From Flavobacterium ranwuense (lineage in GTDB: Bacteria > Bacteroidota > Bacteroidia > Flavobacteriales > Flavobacteriaceae), in contig NZ_SMLH01000006.1 in assembly GCF_004349315.1 (NCBI RefSeq), positions 62,001 to 126,000 on the forward strand: DNA of 64,000 bases, given 5' to 3'. Below the pieces are notes generated by a model. It saw nothing but the letters and a program-made list of their open reading frames with translations, had not been told where the DNA came from and searched no databases. Within the stretch, counting starts at the first letter, position 1, and the number at the start of each line of letters is the position of its first letter. The translations under genes and the position numbers were made by a program. Positions 35,467-45,898 of this stretch are shown piece after piece.

Positions 35467-35697
35467 AGTATAGTTTCTAATTATTCTCTAAAAGTAAAAA
35501 AAGGAATATGTTAAGTAGTATTTTTTTTGATTTTAACATTTGTTTTTTGCACAATTTAAAAAATAGAGGGAATCTATTCATGTTATTCTAATTATTTTGA
35601 CATAAATCAGTACTATTCTCTATCGTTTTTAAATTTTGTAGGATTAATTACAGTAATTAAAAATGTTTTCTCTAATTTTAGAATCAAATAAGTAAAC

Positions 35698-37233
35698 ATG
35701 CTAGTTAAAGTTTTTGGAAGCGCTGTTTTTGGAGTGGAAGCCACAACAATTACCGTAGAGGTAAATATTGATAAAGGGATTGGTTATCATTTAGTTGGCT
35801 TGCCTGATAACGCCATCAAAGAAAGTAGTTACCGGATTGCGGCTGCACTCAAAAATAACGGATATGCCATGCCTGGAAAAAAAATAACCATCAATATGGC
35901 TCCTGCTGATTTGCGTAAAGAAGGTTCTGCCTATGACTTGACTTTAACTATAGGAATTTTGGTAGCTTCTGGGCAAATAAAAGCCGATGAAGTTGACAAA
36001 TACATCATCATGGGAGAACTTTCCCTAGATGGCAGTCTTCAACCGATACGTGGTGCTTTACCCATTGCAATCAAAGCTAAAGAAGAAGGTTTTAAAGGCT
36101 TTTTTCTTCCAAAGCAAAATGTAAAAGAAGCAGCTATTGTGGCCGGATTGGATGTATATGGAATCGAAAATGTACAGGAAGTGATTGATTTCCTAGAAGG
36201 AAAAGGAACGCTGGAACCAACAACAATTGACACCAGAGCCGAATTTTATAAAACATTAGACTTTCCTGAATTCGATTTTTCGGATGTGAAAGGACAAGAA
36301 AGCATCAAGCGTTGCATGGAAATTGCCGCTGCCGGAGGACATAATATTATCCTAATTGGCCCGCCGGGGGCAGGAAAAACAATGTTAGCGAAACGATTAC
36401 CCAGTATTCTCCCGCCCATGACGTTGCGGGAAGCCTTAGAAACAACCAAAATTCATAGTGTAGCTGGAAAACTGAAGGAAGTAGGTTTGATGAATCAACG
36501 CCCTTTTCGCAGTCCGCATCATACCATTTCAAATGTCGCACTTGTTGGCGGAGGAAGTTATCCGCAACCCGGTGAAATTTCTATGGCGCATAACGGCGTT
36601 TTATTTCTGGATGAATTACCAGAATTTAAACGAGATGTTTTGGAAGTGATGCGTCAACCATTAGAAGATCGGGAAGTAACGATTTCGAGAGCCAAGTTTA
36701 CGGTTACTTATCCGTCCTCGTTTATGCTGGTGGCGAGTATGAACCCAAGTCCGAGTGGTTTCTTCAACGATCCCGATTCTCCACAAACTTCTTCGCCTCA
36801 CGAAATGCAACGGTATTTGAGTAAGATTTCGGGACCATTGTTAGATAGAATCGATATTCATATTGAAGTGACACCGGTTCCTTTCGAAAAATTATCAGAA
36901 GACCAAAAAGCAGAAAGTAGTGTTGACATTCGGAAAAGGGTTACTGCGGCGCGAGAAATTCAAACCGAGCGCTTTGAGCAAATGGAAAACATCCATTACA
37001 ATGCGCAAATGAATACCAAACACATTCGGGAATATTGCGCCTTGGACGATGTTTCAAAACAATTGTTAAAAACAGCTATGGAACGATTGAATCTTTCGGC
37101 TCGGGCTTACGATCGTATTTTGAAAGTAGCCAGAACCATCGCTGATCTTGACGCGGCCCCAATAGTGGTTTCCAGCCATATTGCGGAAGCGATTCAATAC
37201 AGAAGTTTGGATCGTGATGGTTGGTTGGGCTAA
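35698..37233 (+). CDS. yifB: YifB/ComM-family Mg-chelatase-like AAA+ ATPase
   Basis: 511 residues. An N-terminal Lon-like/ChlI domain (MLVKVFGSAVFGVEATTITV; NMAPADLRKEGSAYDLTLTI at about 65-84) is followed by an AAA+ domain with Walker A GPPGAGKTML (about 222-231), NGVLFLDELPEFKRDVLEVM (Walker B) and SMNPSPSGFF, and a C-terminal helical domain (LSARAYDRILKVARTIADLD). ComM proteins help branch migration during natural transformation; YifB has been used as a general name. Cytoplasmic, full length. No competence genes are next to it. Confidence 0.94.
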   Translation: MLVKVFGSAVFGVEATTITVEVNIDKGIGYHLVGLPDNAIKESSYRIAAALKNNGYAMPGKKITINMAPADLRKEGSAYDLTLTIGILVASGQIKADEVDKYIIMGELSLDGSLQPIRGALPIAIKAKEEGFKGFFLPKQNVKEAAIVAGLDVYGIENVQEVIDFLEGKGTLEPTTIDTRAEFYKTLDFPEFDFSDVKGQESIKRCMEIAAAGGHNIILIGPPGAGKTMLAKRLPSILPPMTLREALETTKIHSVAGKLKEVGLMNQRPFRSPHHTISNVALVGGGSYPQPGEISMAHNGVLFLDELPEFKRDVLEVMRQPLEDREVTISRAKFTVTYPSSFMLVASMNPSPSGFFNDPDSPQTSSPHEMQRYLSKISGPLLDRIDIHIEVTPVPFEKLSEDQKAESSVDIRKRVTAAREIQTERFEQMENIHYNAQMNTKHIREYCALDDVSKQLLKTAMERLNLSARAYDRILKVARTIADLDAAPIVVSSHIAEAIQYRSLDRDGWLG

Positions 37234-37372
37234 ATTAGATTTCAGATTTTTGATTAACGATTTTTGATTGCAGATATTTAAACTTTGCGTAGCAGATTGC
37301 GTAGCTTTTTTTCATTAATTTTAACTATAATTTCAAGAATACGGATACTATAATCAACAGTATAAAAGAGTA

Positions 37373-37465
37373 TTGGATACAATTTTAATAACAGTTTTAG
37401 CAATCGTAATCTTCTATTTTGTTTTTCGAACTAAAATGAAAAAAGAAAAGTATAGAAATAAATAA
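37373..37465 (+). CDS. Possible 30-residue membrane peptide
   Basis: From a TTG at 37373 the frame reads (M)DTILITVLAIVIFYFVFRT, then KMKKEKYRNK and stop. A single transmembrane helix followed by a basic tail is typical of real small membrane proteins. AAAAGAG lies 3 to 9 bases upstream as a possible ribosome-binding site, and a good terminator follows at 37469. The non-ATG start keeps confidence low. Confidence 0.35.
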   Translation: MDTILITVLAIVIFYFVFRTKMKKEKYRNK

Positions 37466-37468
37466 GTC

Positions 37469-37503
37469 AAAAAAGAGATTTCGATAGAAATCTCTTTTAT
37501 TTT
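37469..37503 (+). terminator. Hairpin terminator before truC
   Basis: AAAAGAGATTTC and GAAATCTCTTTT pair around GATA, then ATTTTTG. It ends transcripts coming from the yifB side or the short membrane ORF, only 7 bases before the truC start, so truC may depend on a start of transcription inside or across it. Confidence 0.75.
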
Positions 37504-37509
37504 TGCCAA

Positions 37510-38208
37510 ATGTTAGAAATTCTTTACCAAGACGAATATATTATTGCCATTAATAAACCAAGTGGCTTATTGGTTCACAAATCATTTTATGCGCGCGATG
37601 CAAAAGTTTTTGCTATTCAAGAATTGAGAAATCAAATAGGAGGGCAACACGTCTATCCTATTCATCGGTTAGATCGCAAAACATCTGGTGTCTTATTATT
37701 TGCATTGGATGCAGCCGTTTTAAAAATTATGAATGATCGTTTTGCCACACGCGAAGTCGAAAAAAAATATTTAGCAATTTTACGTGGTTGGTCACCCGAA
37801 GAACTTACGATAGATTATGATTTAACCAATGATGATGGCATTATACAAAATGCAATAACATACTTTCATCGATTGCAAAGTACCGAAATTGAGTTAGAAT
37901 TTAACAATCAACCAACGTCACGATATTGTTTGGTAGAAGCGATTCCTGAAACTGGACGTATGCATCAATTACGAAAACATTTCAAACATATTTTTCATCC
38001 CATTTTAGGAAGTCGTCCACATGGTTGTAACAAACAAAATAAATTATGGTTGGAGAATTTTGACCTGAAAGGAATGATGCTTCATGCACATCAGTTAATT
38101 TTTAATCATCCAATAACAAATGAACAACTTATCTTGAATGCAAAGATTAATGAAGAGTTTAGCAGAGTAGGTACTCTTCTTAAGCTAGATTTGAATACCT
38201 ATGAATAG
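37510..38208 (+). CDS. truC: RluA-family pseudouridine synthase, TruC-like
   Basis: 232 residues. EILYQDEYIIAINKPSGLLV at the start, the catalytic-motif region YPIHRLDRKTSGVLLFALD (about 55-73, Asp of HRLDRKTSG), then GRMHQLRKHFKHIFHPILGS and LMLHAHQLIF-like GMMLHAHQLIFNHP. This layout, without an S4 domain, resembles TruC, which modifies U65 of tRNA. No neighbouring gene helps to define the target. The ribosomal RNA alternative cannot be excluded from sequence. Confidence 0.85.
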   Translation: MLEILYQDEYIIAINKPSGLLVHKSFYARDAKVFAIQELRNQIGGQHVYPIHRLDRKTSGVLLFALDAAVLKIMNDRFATREVEKKYLAILRGWSPEELTIDYDLTNDDGIIQNAITYFHRLQSTEIELEFNNQPTSRYCLVEAIPETGRMHQLRKHFKHIFHPILGSRPHGCNKQNKLWLENFDLKGMMLHAHQLIFNHPITNEQLILNAKINEEFSRVGTLLKLDLNTYE

Positions 38209-38339
38209 AATACTTATTTGTAAAGTAATGCTTTAAATTATTGTTGTATTTGGAAACAACAGTTTTCAGTATAAAGATGAGCAGATTTCAGGTTTTTGAT
38301 CAACGATTTTTAATTTCAGATGTTTATCACAACGTTCCA

Positions 38340-38455
38340 CAAAGTCTCCGACTTTGAGGAAGTGACTTTCGGTTTTTAACCGATTTAGTTTTAAATATTT
38401 GAAGTTTAAGGTCAGTCGGAGACTGAAAAATACATACTCAAAGTCGGAGACTTTG
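38340..38455. repeat. Inverted repeat pair CAAAGTCTCCGACTTTGAG / CTCAAAGTCGGAGACTTTG
   Basis: Perfect 19-base inverted copies at 38340-38358 and 38437-38455, with a third partial copy GTCAGTCGGAGACTGAAA near 38411. Each arm is itself nearly palindromic. The left flank (38281-38320) has a dispersed motif GATTTCAGGTTTTTGATCAACGATTTTT, also seen at 37240-37280. REP-like intergenic element; it fills most of the 271-base gap between truC and the next gene. Confidence 0.65.
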
Positions 38456-38479
38456 CGTAGCGGGGCGATTGTGAATCTT

Positions 38480-38878
38480 TTATTTGTCTAGAAATAATAA
38501 TTGATTTTTGAATTGAAATAAAGCATTGTGCTGCGTATCAATCATATTTTGAAAAGTGGCAATATTACTTTTAGTATATTCTTTATTATTTTTTAAGTCT
38601 TGATAAATTTTATCAGATAATCCTTTTTCATATTCTACTTTAGCAACATTCAGATATTGTTGAAAAGTTATATTAGGATATAGTAAATGTTCTGCTCCAT
38701 TATTATCATCGATATACTTTTGAATTATGGATTGTACTTCTAAATGTAGCTTTTGAGTAGTTATAAAAACCGCTAATAAATTATTCCTTTCTTCGGTAGT
38801 ATTAGGAGTAGAATTGAAAGTTTTATGATATGTTAACCACGCTATAAATAAACCTGCTATACCTATTAAGATTTCCAT
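38480..38878 (-). CDS. Membrane-anchored protein of unknown function
   Basis: 132 residues. One N-terminal transmembrane helix (MEILIGIAGLFIAWLTYHKT) with the rest mainly polar helix (LLAVFITTQKLHLEVQSIIQ; KNNKEYTKSNIATFQNMIDT). I do not recognise the family. It stands alone: an inverted-repeat element lies downstream, and a terminator of another transcript upstream. It is probably real because of the clean anchor and even codon use. Confidence 0.6.
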   Translation of the reverse strand: MEILIGIAGLFIAWLTYHKTFNSTPNTTEERNNLLAVFITTQKLHLEVQSIIQKYIDDNNGAEHLLYPNITFQQYLNVAKVEYEKGLSDKIYQDLKNNKEYTKSNIATFQNMIDTQHNALFQFKNQLLFLDK

Positions 38879-38911
38879 TGAATTTCTTTTATAGACAAAT
38901 ATAAGTAAAAT

Positions 38912-38942
38912 AAAAAAGCCTCAATTATGAGGCTTTAGTTTT
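38912..38942 (-). terminator. Minus-strand terminator upstream of the 132-residue protein gene
   Basis: AAAGCCTCA and TGAGGCTTT pair around ATTA, with TTTTTTATTTT following on the minus strand. It would end transcripts coming from the rhlE side, or from the short reading frame near 39000. Confidence 0.8.
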
Positions 38943-39260
38943 TATAATAGTATATTTTTAAGCTTGAACATTATTAGGAGGAACATTTAGATATTCACCC
39001 TGATTTGCACTAAACATATCGAGTTGGATAGCGCAGTTTTGCAAACTGTGCCCACAAACGAGAGCGACTTTATTTTTCAAAGATTTGAATACAAAGGTTT
39101 TTAGAAATAAAAATAGTGAATTATAGCCCCGATAGAAACGAAAATCCTTGTGGCGGCTGGCATTTATGCCGCCACAAGATTATAGTGGGATAGCGGAAAT
39201 ATTTTCTAAAAAAACGAAATCATTCTGCTCCTAAAAAAAGAAAATGTATTTTCTTAGTTG
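38943..39260. other. 318-base gap with hairpins and a short orphan reading frame
   Basis: CTTGTGGCGG (39147-39156) and CCGCCACAAG (39169-39178) make a strong GC-rich stem; the sequence before it, AGCCCCGATAGAAACGAAAA, resembles an intergenic repeat I recall from other flavobacterial genomes. CAGTTTTGCAAACTG near 39032 is a perfect palindrome apart from its centre. On the minus strand a frame ends IQLDMFSANQGEYLNVPPNN-VQA before the terminator at 38912; it might be the end of a lost gene or a very small protein. Confidence 0.4.
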
Positions 39261-40550
39261 TTATCTATTAGAACGTCGATCATTATTTTGACTTGGACGT
39301 CTTGGACCAAAACTATTGTTGCTGCTACGGTTTGTAGTATCGGTTTTTGGTTTCTTAGGAGTCGAATTACGCTGTTGTCTTCCTTGCCCTTGTTTGATTG
39401 GTTCTTTTGAAGCGTTAGGGTCTGGCTCAAAACCTTTGATGTTTTCTATTGGCAATTTCAAGCCTACTAATTTTTCTATATCACGTAAAAAGACAGTTTC
39501 GTCCGGACTAAATAAGGAAATAGCTTCTCCACTTGCTCCGGCTCTACCAGTTCTACCAATACGGTGGACGTAATCTTCAGGAATATTAGGCAATTCAAAA
39601 TTAACCACATGCGGTAACAACGGAATGTCTAATCCTCGAGCGGCAATATCAGTGGCGACCAAAGCCGTTAAGCTTCCGTCTTTGAAACCTGCTAATGCTT
39701 TGGTTCGTGCGCCCTGCCCTTTATTTCCGTGAATGGCAGCTGCTTTGATTCCGGCGCTAATCATGCTTTCCGTCAGTTTATTGGCGCCTTGTTTGGTACG
39801 GGTAAACACCAAAATTTGCTTCCAGTTTCCTTCCGTAATCAATTTAATGATTAACTCTGTTTTTTTCTCTTTGGCAACAGGATATACTTTCTGAATGATT
39901 GCATCCACTGTTGTGTTTTCTGGGGTCGCTTCAACATGAACTGGATGGTGCAAAATGCCCATTGCCAATTTTTTGATGTCTGTTGAAAAGGTTGCCGAAA
40001 ACATCAAGTTTTGCCTTTTTGAAGGTAATACTTTTATAATGCGCTCAATGTCTCGTACGAAACCCATGTCTAGCATACGATCAGCCTCATCTAAAACTAG
40101 GATTTCAACTTTTGCAAGCGATATTAAACCTTGATTTTGCAAATCGATTAATCGACCTGGAGTGGCAACTAAAATATCAACTCCTTGACGCAATTGAGTC
40201 ACTTGTGGATTTTGGTTTACACCTCCAAAAATAACCGTGCTGCGTAAATCTAAAAATTCACTGTATTCTTTTATATTAGCAAGTATTTGTGCTGCTAATT
40301 CTCTGGTTGGTGTCAATATTAAGGCACGAATAGGTCTTTGTCGCAATTGTTGACCTTGTGATAATATTTGTAAAATAGGCAATGTAAAACCGGCTGTTTT
40401 TCCTGTTCCTGTTTGCGCAGATGCTAATACATCTTTACCTTCTAAAATGGGTGGAATTGCTTTCTGTTGTATTGGAGAAGGTGTTGAATATCCTTTTTTG
40501 CTGATGGCTTTTAGTAAAGCATCAGATAAGCCTAATGAGTTGAATGACAT
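39261..40550 (-). CDS. rhlE: DEAD-box RNA helicase, RhlE-type
   Basis: 429 residues with the full motif set: the Q motif [20 protein letters not shown], motif [26 protein letters not shown], motif [20 protein letters not shown], and, in the second RecA-like domain, [27 protein letters not shown] and [13 protein letters not shown]. The C-terminal 60 residues are basic and low in complexity ([20 protein letters not shown]), suited to RNA binding. It acts on structured RNA, for example in ribosome assembly or cold adaptation. The 5' side has a 197-base gap that may hold an RNA leader, as often seen for cold-related helicases. Confidence 0.93.
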   Translation of the reverse strand: MSFNSLGLSDALLKAISKKGYSTPSPIQQKAIPPILEGKDVLASAQTGTGKTAGFTLPILQILSQGQQLRQRPIRALILTPTRELAAQILANIKEYSEFLDLRSTVIFGGVNQNPQVTQLRQGVDILVATPGRLIDLQNQGLISLAKVEILVLDEADRMLDMGFVRDIERIIKVLPSKRQNLMFSATFSTDIKKLAMGILHHPVHVEATPENTTVDAIIQKVYPVAKEKKTELIIKLITEGNWKQILVFTRTKQGANKLTESMISAGIKAAAIHGNKGQGARTKALAGFKDGSLTALVATDIAARGLDIPLLPHVVNFELPNIPEDYVHRIGRTGRAGASGEAISLFSPDETVFLRDIEKLVGLKLPIENIKGFEPDPNASKEPIKQGQGRQQRNSTPKKPKTDTTNRSSNNSFGPRRPSQNNDRRSNR

Positions 40551-40747
40551 AAATAGCGTTTATAAAGTAAACACTATTATTTAGGTTACTTTTTTAATTG
40601 GGCGCAAAGGTACTGCTAATTTTCCGATGTGGTTTTGATTAGTAAACTTTGTTTCAATAAAGTATCGTACTTCGTTTTAAACCGTAACAAACATTAGTTA
40701 GTATTTAGTATTCAGATTTGACTGACCACCGACCATTGATCACTTTT

Positions 40748-41608
40748 TTAGTCTATTTCTGCAAATGTATTTCCTTGCGTGATGTCTCCCGATTTATACC
40801 CTTTCATGAACCAAGCTTTTCGTTGTGCGGATGTCCCGTGAGTAAAGGATTCCGGAACAATATGTCCTTGTATTTTAGATTGAATTGCATCATCACCCAC
40901 AGCATGTGCTGCACTTAAAGCTTCATCAATATCGCCTTCCTCCAAGAAATTGTTCATTTTTTGATTGTAATGCGTCCAAACTCCTGCGTAAAAATCAGCT
41001 TGTAATTCTAAAGCTACAGATAATTTATTGGCTTCGGCTTCACTTTTACCTTCTTGCATTTGCCTCATTTTGTTAGAAGTTCCCAGTAAGGTTTGTACAT
41101 GATGTCCTATTTCGTGTGCAATTACATAGGCAGTAGCAAAATCACCTCCTTGAGCACCAAATCTAGTTTTCAGCTCTTCAAAGAAAGCCAAGTCCATATA
41201 CACTTTTTTATCACCGGGACAATAAAAAGGACCCGAAGCAGATGTAGCATTACCACAGGCAGTTTCTACTGCATCAGTAAACAATAGTAAATTGGGTCTT
41301 TCATATTGCATGTTATTTTCCTGAAATATTTTTCCCCAAACATCTTCTGTATCTACTAATATAGCTTCTATAAATTTGCCTTCTTCAATTTCTGCTGCGG
41401 TTAAGGCTCTTTGTTCAGTGGGAGCACTTTGTCCTTGATTCATTTGTTCCAATATTGGAGTAAGCATTTGGGCATTTTCTCCACCAAAAATATTCAATAG
41501 CAAGATAATAATTCCGATAATTCCACCTCCTATAATTGTTTTCCCTCCTGAGGACATTCCTCTTCGGTCTTCAAAATTTTCACTTGAACGTCTGCCTATC
41601 CATTTCAT
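40748..41608 (-). CDS. ypfJ: Neutral zinc metallopeptidase, YpfJ/KPN_00809 family
   Basis: 286 residues from the ATG at 41608 (MKWIGRRSSENFEDRRG), the usual family start; an upstream start at 41632 would add eight residues. A single membrane anchor (GGGIIGIIILLLNIFG, about 28-43) is followed by the peptidase domain with CGNATSASGPFYCPGDKKVY and the zinc motif AYVIAHEIGHHVQTLLG (His165, Glu166, His169 by this numbering). The end GTSAQRKAWFMKGYKSGDI is typical. Probably a membrane-tethered periplasmic protease; substrate unknown. Confidence 0.9.
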   Translation of the reverse strand: MKWIGRRSSENFEDRRGMSSGGKTIIGGGIIGIIILLLNIFGGENAQMLTPILEQMNQGQSAPTEQRALTAAEIEEGKFIEAILVDTEDVWGKIFQENNMQYERPNLLLFTDAVETACGNATSASGPFYCPGDKKVYMDLAFFEELKTRFGAQGGDFATAYVIAHEIGHHVQTLLGTSNKMRQMQEGKSEAEANKLSVALELQADFYAGVWTHYNQKMNNFLEEGDIDEALSAAHAVGDDAIQSKIQGHIVPESFTHGTSAQRKAWFMKGYKSGDITQGNTFAEID

Positions 41609-41692
41609 ATTCAGTTGATTTTTAGTTAGCAATGAATTTACAAATATAAAATTACATAATTTAAAACAATAAATATTCTTTTTTCGAAGATG

Positions 41693-44600
41693 TTAACTGG
41701 TCCATTTAGAAATTGCTTCTTCAATGATTCCTTTTATAATTGGTTTTGGAATATAATCATTCATTCCTGCTTTAAGACATTTTTCTTTTTCTTCTTTTTC
41801 GGTACCTGCAGTTATTGCAATGATAGGTACATTTTGCCCTGATTTTAAAGTTCTAATTAATTGTGTAGCTTCATACCCATTCATGATTGGCATTTGGATA
41901 TCCATAAAAATAATATCAGGATTTATCGCTTCAAATTGCTCTACCGCATCTTTGCCATTTATAACTTCAAAAATAGTGGAGTTTACAGTTAAGTTTTTAA
42001 TGATTGTTTTAAGCAATAGCATATTGATTTTATTGTCCTCAACAATCATTATTTTTATTTTTTTTGAGCTTATATTCGGTTTGCCTACAATCTCATTAGT
42101 AATAACAGGAATTGTAATTTGCTTTACATCTTCTGATATACCATTACTAATTTCTAAATCTAAATAAAAATAAAAGGCGCTGCCAAAATTAACCGTGCTT
42201 ACTAATTGCAAATGCGAATTCATTAAGCCTAATAACTGGTTTGAAATGGTGAGGCCTAAACCGGTACCACCAAATTTTCTGGTTGTTGAGCTGTCTTCTT
42301 GAGAAAAAGCATTGAATATTTTCTTTTTGTTTTCTTCTTGTATTCCAATACCCGTATCAATAACTGTAAAAAGAAAATTGGCTCTGGAATCATCTATTTT
42401 TTCAATAATGGAAACATTTAATTTTATAGAGCCTTTTTCTGTGAATTTTACTGCATTAGATAAAAGATTAATTAATACTTGTTTTAAACGAACACCGTCT
42501 GTCCAAAAATATTTAGGAACATCCGGTGCTATATTCAGTTCTAAACTTAATTTTTTTTGATTGGATTGATATACTATTAAATCCATAATTTGATTCAATA
42601 GTTCCTTAATGTCATATTTTTCAATGTATAAATCTAGTTTTCCGGCTTCTATTTTTGAGAAATCAAGAATGTCATTTATGATATATAATAAAGAATGAGC
42701 CGATTGATTTATGGTAATCATGTATTTCTCTTGGGTTTTTCCAAGATGAGTTTTTATTAATAAATCTGTAAAACCAATAATTCCATTCAAAGGCGTTCTA
42801 ATTTCATGGCTCATGTTAGCTAGAAATTCGGATTTTGCTTTGTTGGCTGCTTCGGCTAATTCCTTTTCTTGTACTACGGTCTCAGTATGTTTTCTCTCTG
42901 TAATATCAATAAAAATACCTTCTATAAATGCAATTTTCCCCTCTTTGTAAATGGCATCTCCAAATTCTTCTACCCAAACAATACGGTTGTCTTTATGTAT
43001 AATTCGATAAGTTAAGTGAATGGCTCTTTTATTTTCTATTGCCTTTTTTTGTGCTGCAATTGTATTTATTTTATCCTCTGGATGAATTAAGTCAATGAAC
43101 GATAATTTATCGGTAAGAAAATTTGATTTTGGGTACCCTGTTAGTTTTTCAATTTCATCATTAATGTAAATTTTAGTGTTTTTCTCATCATATTTAGATA
43201 AATAAACCGTCCCAGGAATATTATTCGCTAATAATCTAAATTTCTCTTCGCTTTCATTAATAGCGGTCTCGTTAGAAATACGCTCAATCGAAGATGCGAT
43301 GTTACTGGCTAATGTTTGTAAAATATTTTCTTCATCTTCTGACCAGTATCTTTCATTTTGAGTATCATCAAATCCTAAAAAGCCATGGAACTTGTTTTTT
43401 ACGAAAATTGGAAAAAGGATAATTGAAACAGAATCTACATTTTCCAATTTCTTTCTAAGAGAAGGATTTTTTATTTTTGGGATTATTGCTTTGTAAATTT
43501 TGTTGTTTAAAAGTGGAGTTAATAGTTCTTCAAAAAATACATATGGCAGATTTTGAAGCTTAGTATTGTTTTCCGTTAATCTGATACTATTGATTAACCA
43601 TCTGTATTTTTGACTTATTAATCCTGTGTTTTCATTATTTTCATAGTAATATGCTCTATGAGATTTAGTTGCTTTGCCCATTATAATAAGCACATCTGAG
43701 AAAATGTCGTTAATGTCATTGCTGTTCAAAAATTTCTCGGTACAAAGTGTCATTGCAGATAAAAGTTCACTCTTATATTCTAATTTTTTTTCAGTTTCAT
43801 ATCGACTGTGAGAAATCATAGTCAACGATATAATATCCGAAATAGTTCTGGCGAAAATAATGTCATCATTGTCCCAATTTCTTTGCGTTTTTGCAGTTTC
43901 AAAGCTGATTGTTCCTGATAATTCACCATTAATAAAAATTGGAATATCAAGTAATGATTTGATGTCATTTTTTAAAAAATAACTTTCCGTAAATTCGGAC
44001 ACTTCCCACTTATTAAAAACATCAGGAGCACAGATTTGCGTTTTGTTTTTTATCGACTCAAAATAGATAGGATAATTTTTCTTTTCTAAGACATAGCCTT
44101 TAGAATATGAATTATTATCTAAGTTATATAAATTTTCACAGGTGATTGTATCTTCTGTATATTTCCAATAACTTACTCGATTGCTTTTAGAAACTTTTGA
44201 AGCAGATTCAATGATTTGCATTATACTACTGTCTAGATTCTTGTAATTACTAAAGTTTGTAGTCGATAGTTTTTTAATCGTTTTGTTATATTCTTCTAAT
44301 TTTTTCTGACGAATTTTATTTTCAAATTCAATATCCTTGAATTTAGTTATATCTCTAGCAATACCAGAATATCCTACTATTTTTCCTGTCTCATTTCGAT
44401 TAATGATTACTTTTTGTGAAACCCACAATTCTTCTCCATTCTTTTTTAATAAAGGAAATTCAATCGTTGGAAAGTTTTGCTCATTTTCTAACAAGCTCTG
44501 GTAAAAATCCATGATGCTATTGCAGTAATCCTTGCGTATGAATTCTAAATAATGTCTGGTTAGTATTTCTTTTTCTTTATACCCTAAAGTTTTGATAGTA

Positions 44601-45748
44601 AATTCGTTAATAAATATGAAATTACCGTTTTCATCTACCTCAAAAATAAGATCAATAGCATTCTGAATTAAATTTTTATATTGATTTTGTAAATGGATTT
44701 CATTGGTTACATCCTGACCAATACCTATAATTAAATCCTCAGAAAATTTTTTATCGCTCCATTGAATGTGTTTATATTCTCCATTTTTACATTTAAGTTT
44801 ACGGATAAAAACCCTGTCATCTTTAAATTCAGTTTGATAATCGTCACTAAAAAACTCAGTATCTTCGGTGACTTTCCAATAGCCTAATCCCATGACTTGA
44901 TCAACAGTATATCCTAAAATTGATTTTACATTTTCACTGCAAAAGACAATTCCGCCTTTTCGGTTTGTTGCAATAATCAACGAGTTTCCTTTATTTACAA
45001 TTTCATTAGCAAATCTAATTTTATCTTTAATATTTAATAAAGATATGTGTCTTATGTGGTTTATAATCAATGCTATTAGAGAATAATTGAATAAAATAAT
45101 ATTAGATTTGAATGGCAATAACTCAAAAATAAAAAGAATACTTAAAAAAATAAAAATGAATAAGACAAAAATCCAGTATAATTTTATTGGTTTAATAATA
45201 TTGTATGAAAAGAAAAAGTAGACTAAAAAAGCTACTAGAGGTATAATATCAAGAGGGAATAAAATGATATTTCGAGATATTAAGCTAAAATAGAGTATGA
45301 ATATTAAAATAAATATATTTTGAATATTTCGATAGATAAATTTTATTTTTGTACTTAGAAAATACAAACACAAGATTGAAAAACCAATACTACAATTCAA
45401 TATCAATAGGCTTTTTGATCTGATTTTGAAAATTTCAAAACTGATTTCAAGAAAAGGCACTAAAATTCCCAAGAATAATATATACAGTTGATATTCTTTT
45501 TGTATGGCATCCAATTCATTGTAATTTGCCGTAATATCTTTGTTCATAATAGTTTTAATTTTGAAAAAATTATAAACTAATGCAAAACCAAAACCGATCA
45601 AAAGGGGTAATAAAATCCAAAGTAAAGAAATACTGTCAAATTGGAAAGGGCTAATTAACAGAAATTGATTTAAATTCAAAAGACTTAGTATCCAAGAAAA
45701 AGTAAAATTTCGGAATGGTACTGTTAATAGGCTATAGTATAACACCAT
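41693..45748 (-). CDS. Large hybrid sensor histidine kinase with PAS and GAF domains
   Basis: 1351 residues. The N-terminal 230 residues are very hydrophobic, with about seven or eight transmembrane helices. Then come PAS domains (about 245-360 and 365-485), GAF domains (about 500-650 and 665-830), another PAS with PAC (about 840-960), the HisKA dimerisation domain with the phospho-accepting His ([20 protein letters not shown], near 978), an HATPase domain ([31 protein letters not shown]) and a C-terminal receiver ([40 protein letters not shown]). No DNA-binding domain, so output needs another protein. It stands alone. Two GAF domains with partner PAS suggest sensing of cytoplasmic ligands or redox state, which is unverified. 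Confidence 0.9.
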   Translation of the reverse strand: MVLYYSLLTVPFRNFTFSWILSLLNLNQFLLISPFQFDSISLLWILLPLLIGFGFALVYNFFKIKTIMNKDITANYNELDAIQKEYQLYILFLGILVPFLEISFEIFKIRSKSLLILNCSIGFSILCLYFLSTKIKFIYRNIQNIFILIFILYFSLISRNIILFPLDIIPLVAFLVYFFFSYNIIKPIKLYWIFVLFIFIFLSILFIFELLPFKSNIILFNYSLIALIINHIRHISLLNIKDKIRFANEIVNKGNSLIIATNRKGGIVFCSENVKSILGYTVDQVMGLGYWKVTEDTEFFSDDYQTEFKDDRVFIRKLKCKNGEYKHIQWSDKKFSEDLIIGIGQDVTNEIHLQNQYKNLIQNAIDLIFEVDENGNFIFINEFTIKTLGYKEKEILTRHYLEFIRKDYCNSIMDFYQSLLENEQNFPTIEFPLLKKNGEELWVSQKVIINRNETGKIVGYSGIARDITKFKDIEFENKIRQKKLEEYNKTIKKLSTTNFSNYKNLDSSIMQIIESASKVSKSNRVSYWKYTEDTITCENLYNLDNNSYSKGYVLEKKNYPIYFESIKNKTQICAPDVFNKWEVSEFTESYFLKNDIKSLLDIPIFINGELSGTISFETAKTQRNWDNDDIIFARTISDIISLTMISHSRYETEKKLEYKSELLSAMTLCTEKFLNSNDINDIFSDVLIIMGKATKSHRAYYYENNENTGLISQKYRWLINSIRLTENNTKLQNLPYVFFEELLTPLLNNKIYKAIIPKIKNPSLRKKLENVDSVSIILFPIFVKNKFHGFLGFDDTQNERYWSEDEENILQTLASNIASSIERISNETAINESEEKFRLLANNIPGTVYLSKYDEKNTKIYINDEIEKLTGYPKSNFLTDKLSFIDLIHPEDKINTIAAQKKAIENKRAIHLTYRIIHKDNRIVWVEEFGDAIYKEGKIAFIEGIFIDITERKHTETVVQEKELAEAANKAKSEFLANMSHEIRTPLNGIIGFTDLLIKTHLGKTQEKYMITINQSAHSLLYIINDILDFSKIEAGKLDLYIEKYDIKELLNQIMDLIVYQSNQKKLSLELNIAPDVPKYFWTDGVRLKQVLINLLSNAVKFTEKGSIKLNVSIIEKIDDSRANFLFTVIDTGIGIQEENKKKIFNAFSQEDSSTTRKFGGTGLGLTISNQLLGLMNSHLQLVSTVNFGSAFYFYLDLEISNGISEDVKQITIPVITNEIVGKPNISSKKIKIMIVEDNKINMLLLKTIIKNLTVNSTIFEVINGKDAVEQFEAINPDIIFMDIQMPIMNGYEATQLIRTLKSGQNVPIIAITAGTEKEEKEKCLKAGMNDYIPKPIIKGIIEEAISKWTS

Positions 45749-45831
45749 AGGTTTTTTTTAGGAGGTTTTTTAAAGCGTAGACTTGGGGTCCTATCTTTTT
45801 GAGGGTCAATATAGGAAAAAAAATTTATTAA

Positions 45832-45868
45832 AAACCAAAACAGATTAGTATTTCTTTCTTGGTTTTTT
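45832..45868 (-). terminator. Weak terminator after the 257-residue membrane protein gene
   Basis: AAAAACCAA and TTGGTTTTT pair across a loop of about 20 bases, with a T-run on the minus strand (ATTTTTTTT). The long loop makes it less certain. Confidence 0.4.
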
Positions 45869-45898
45869 ATTCAAAAAGTATATTTTATTTTAGATTTT

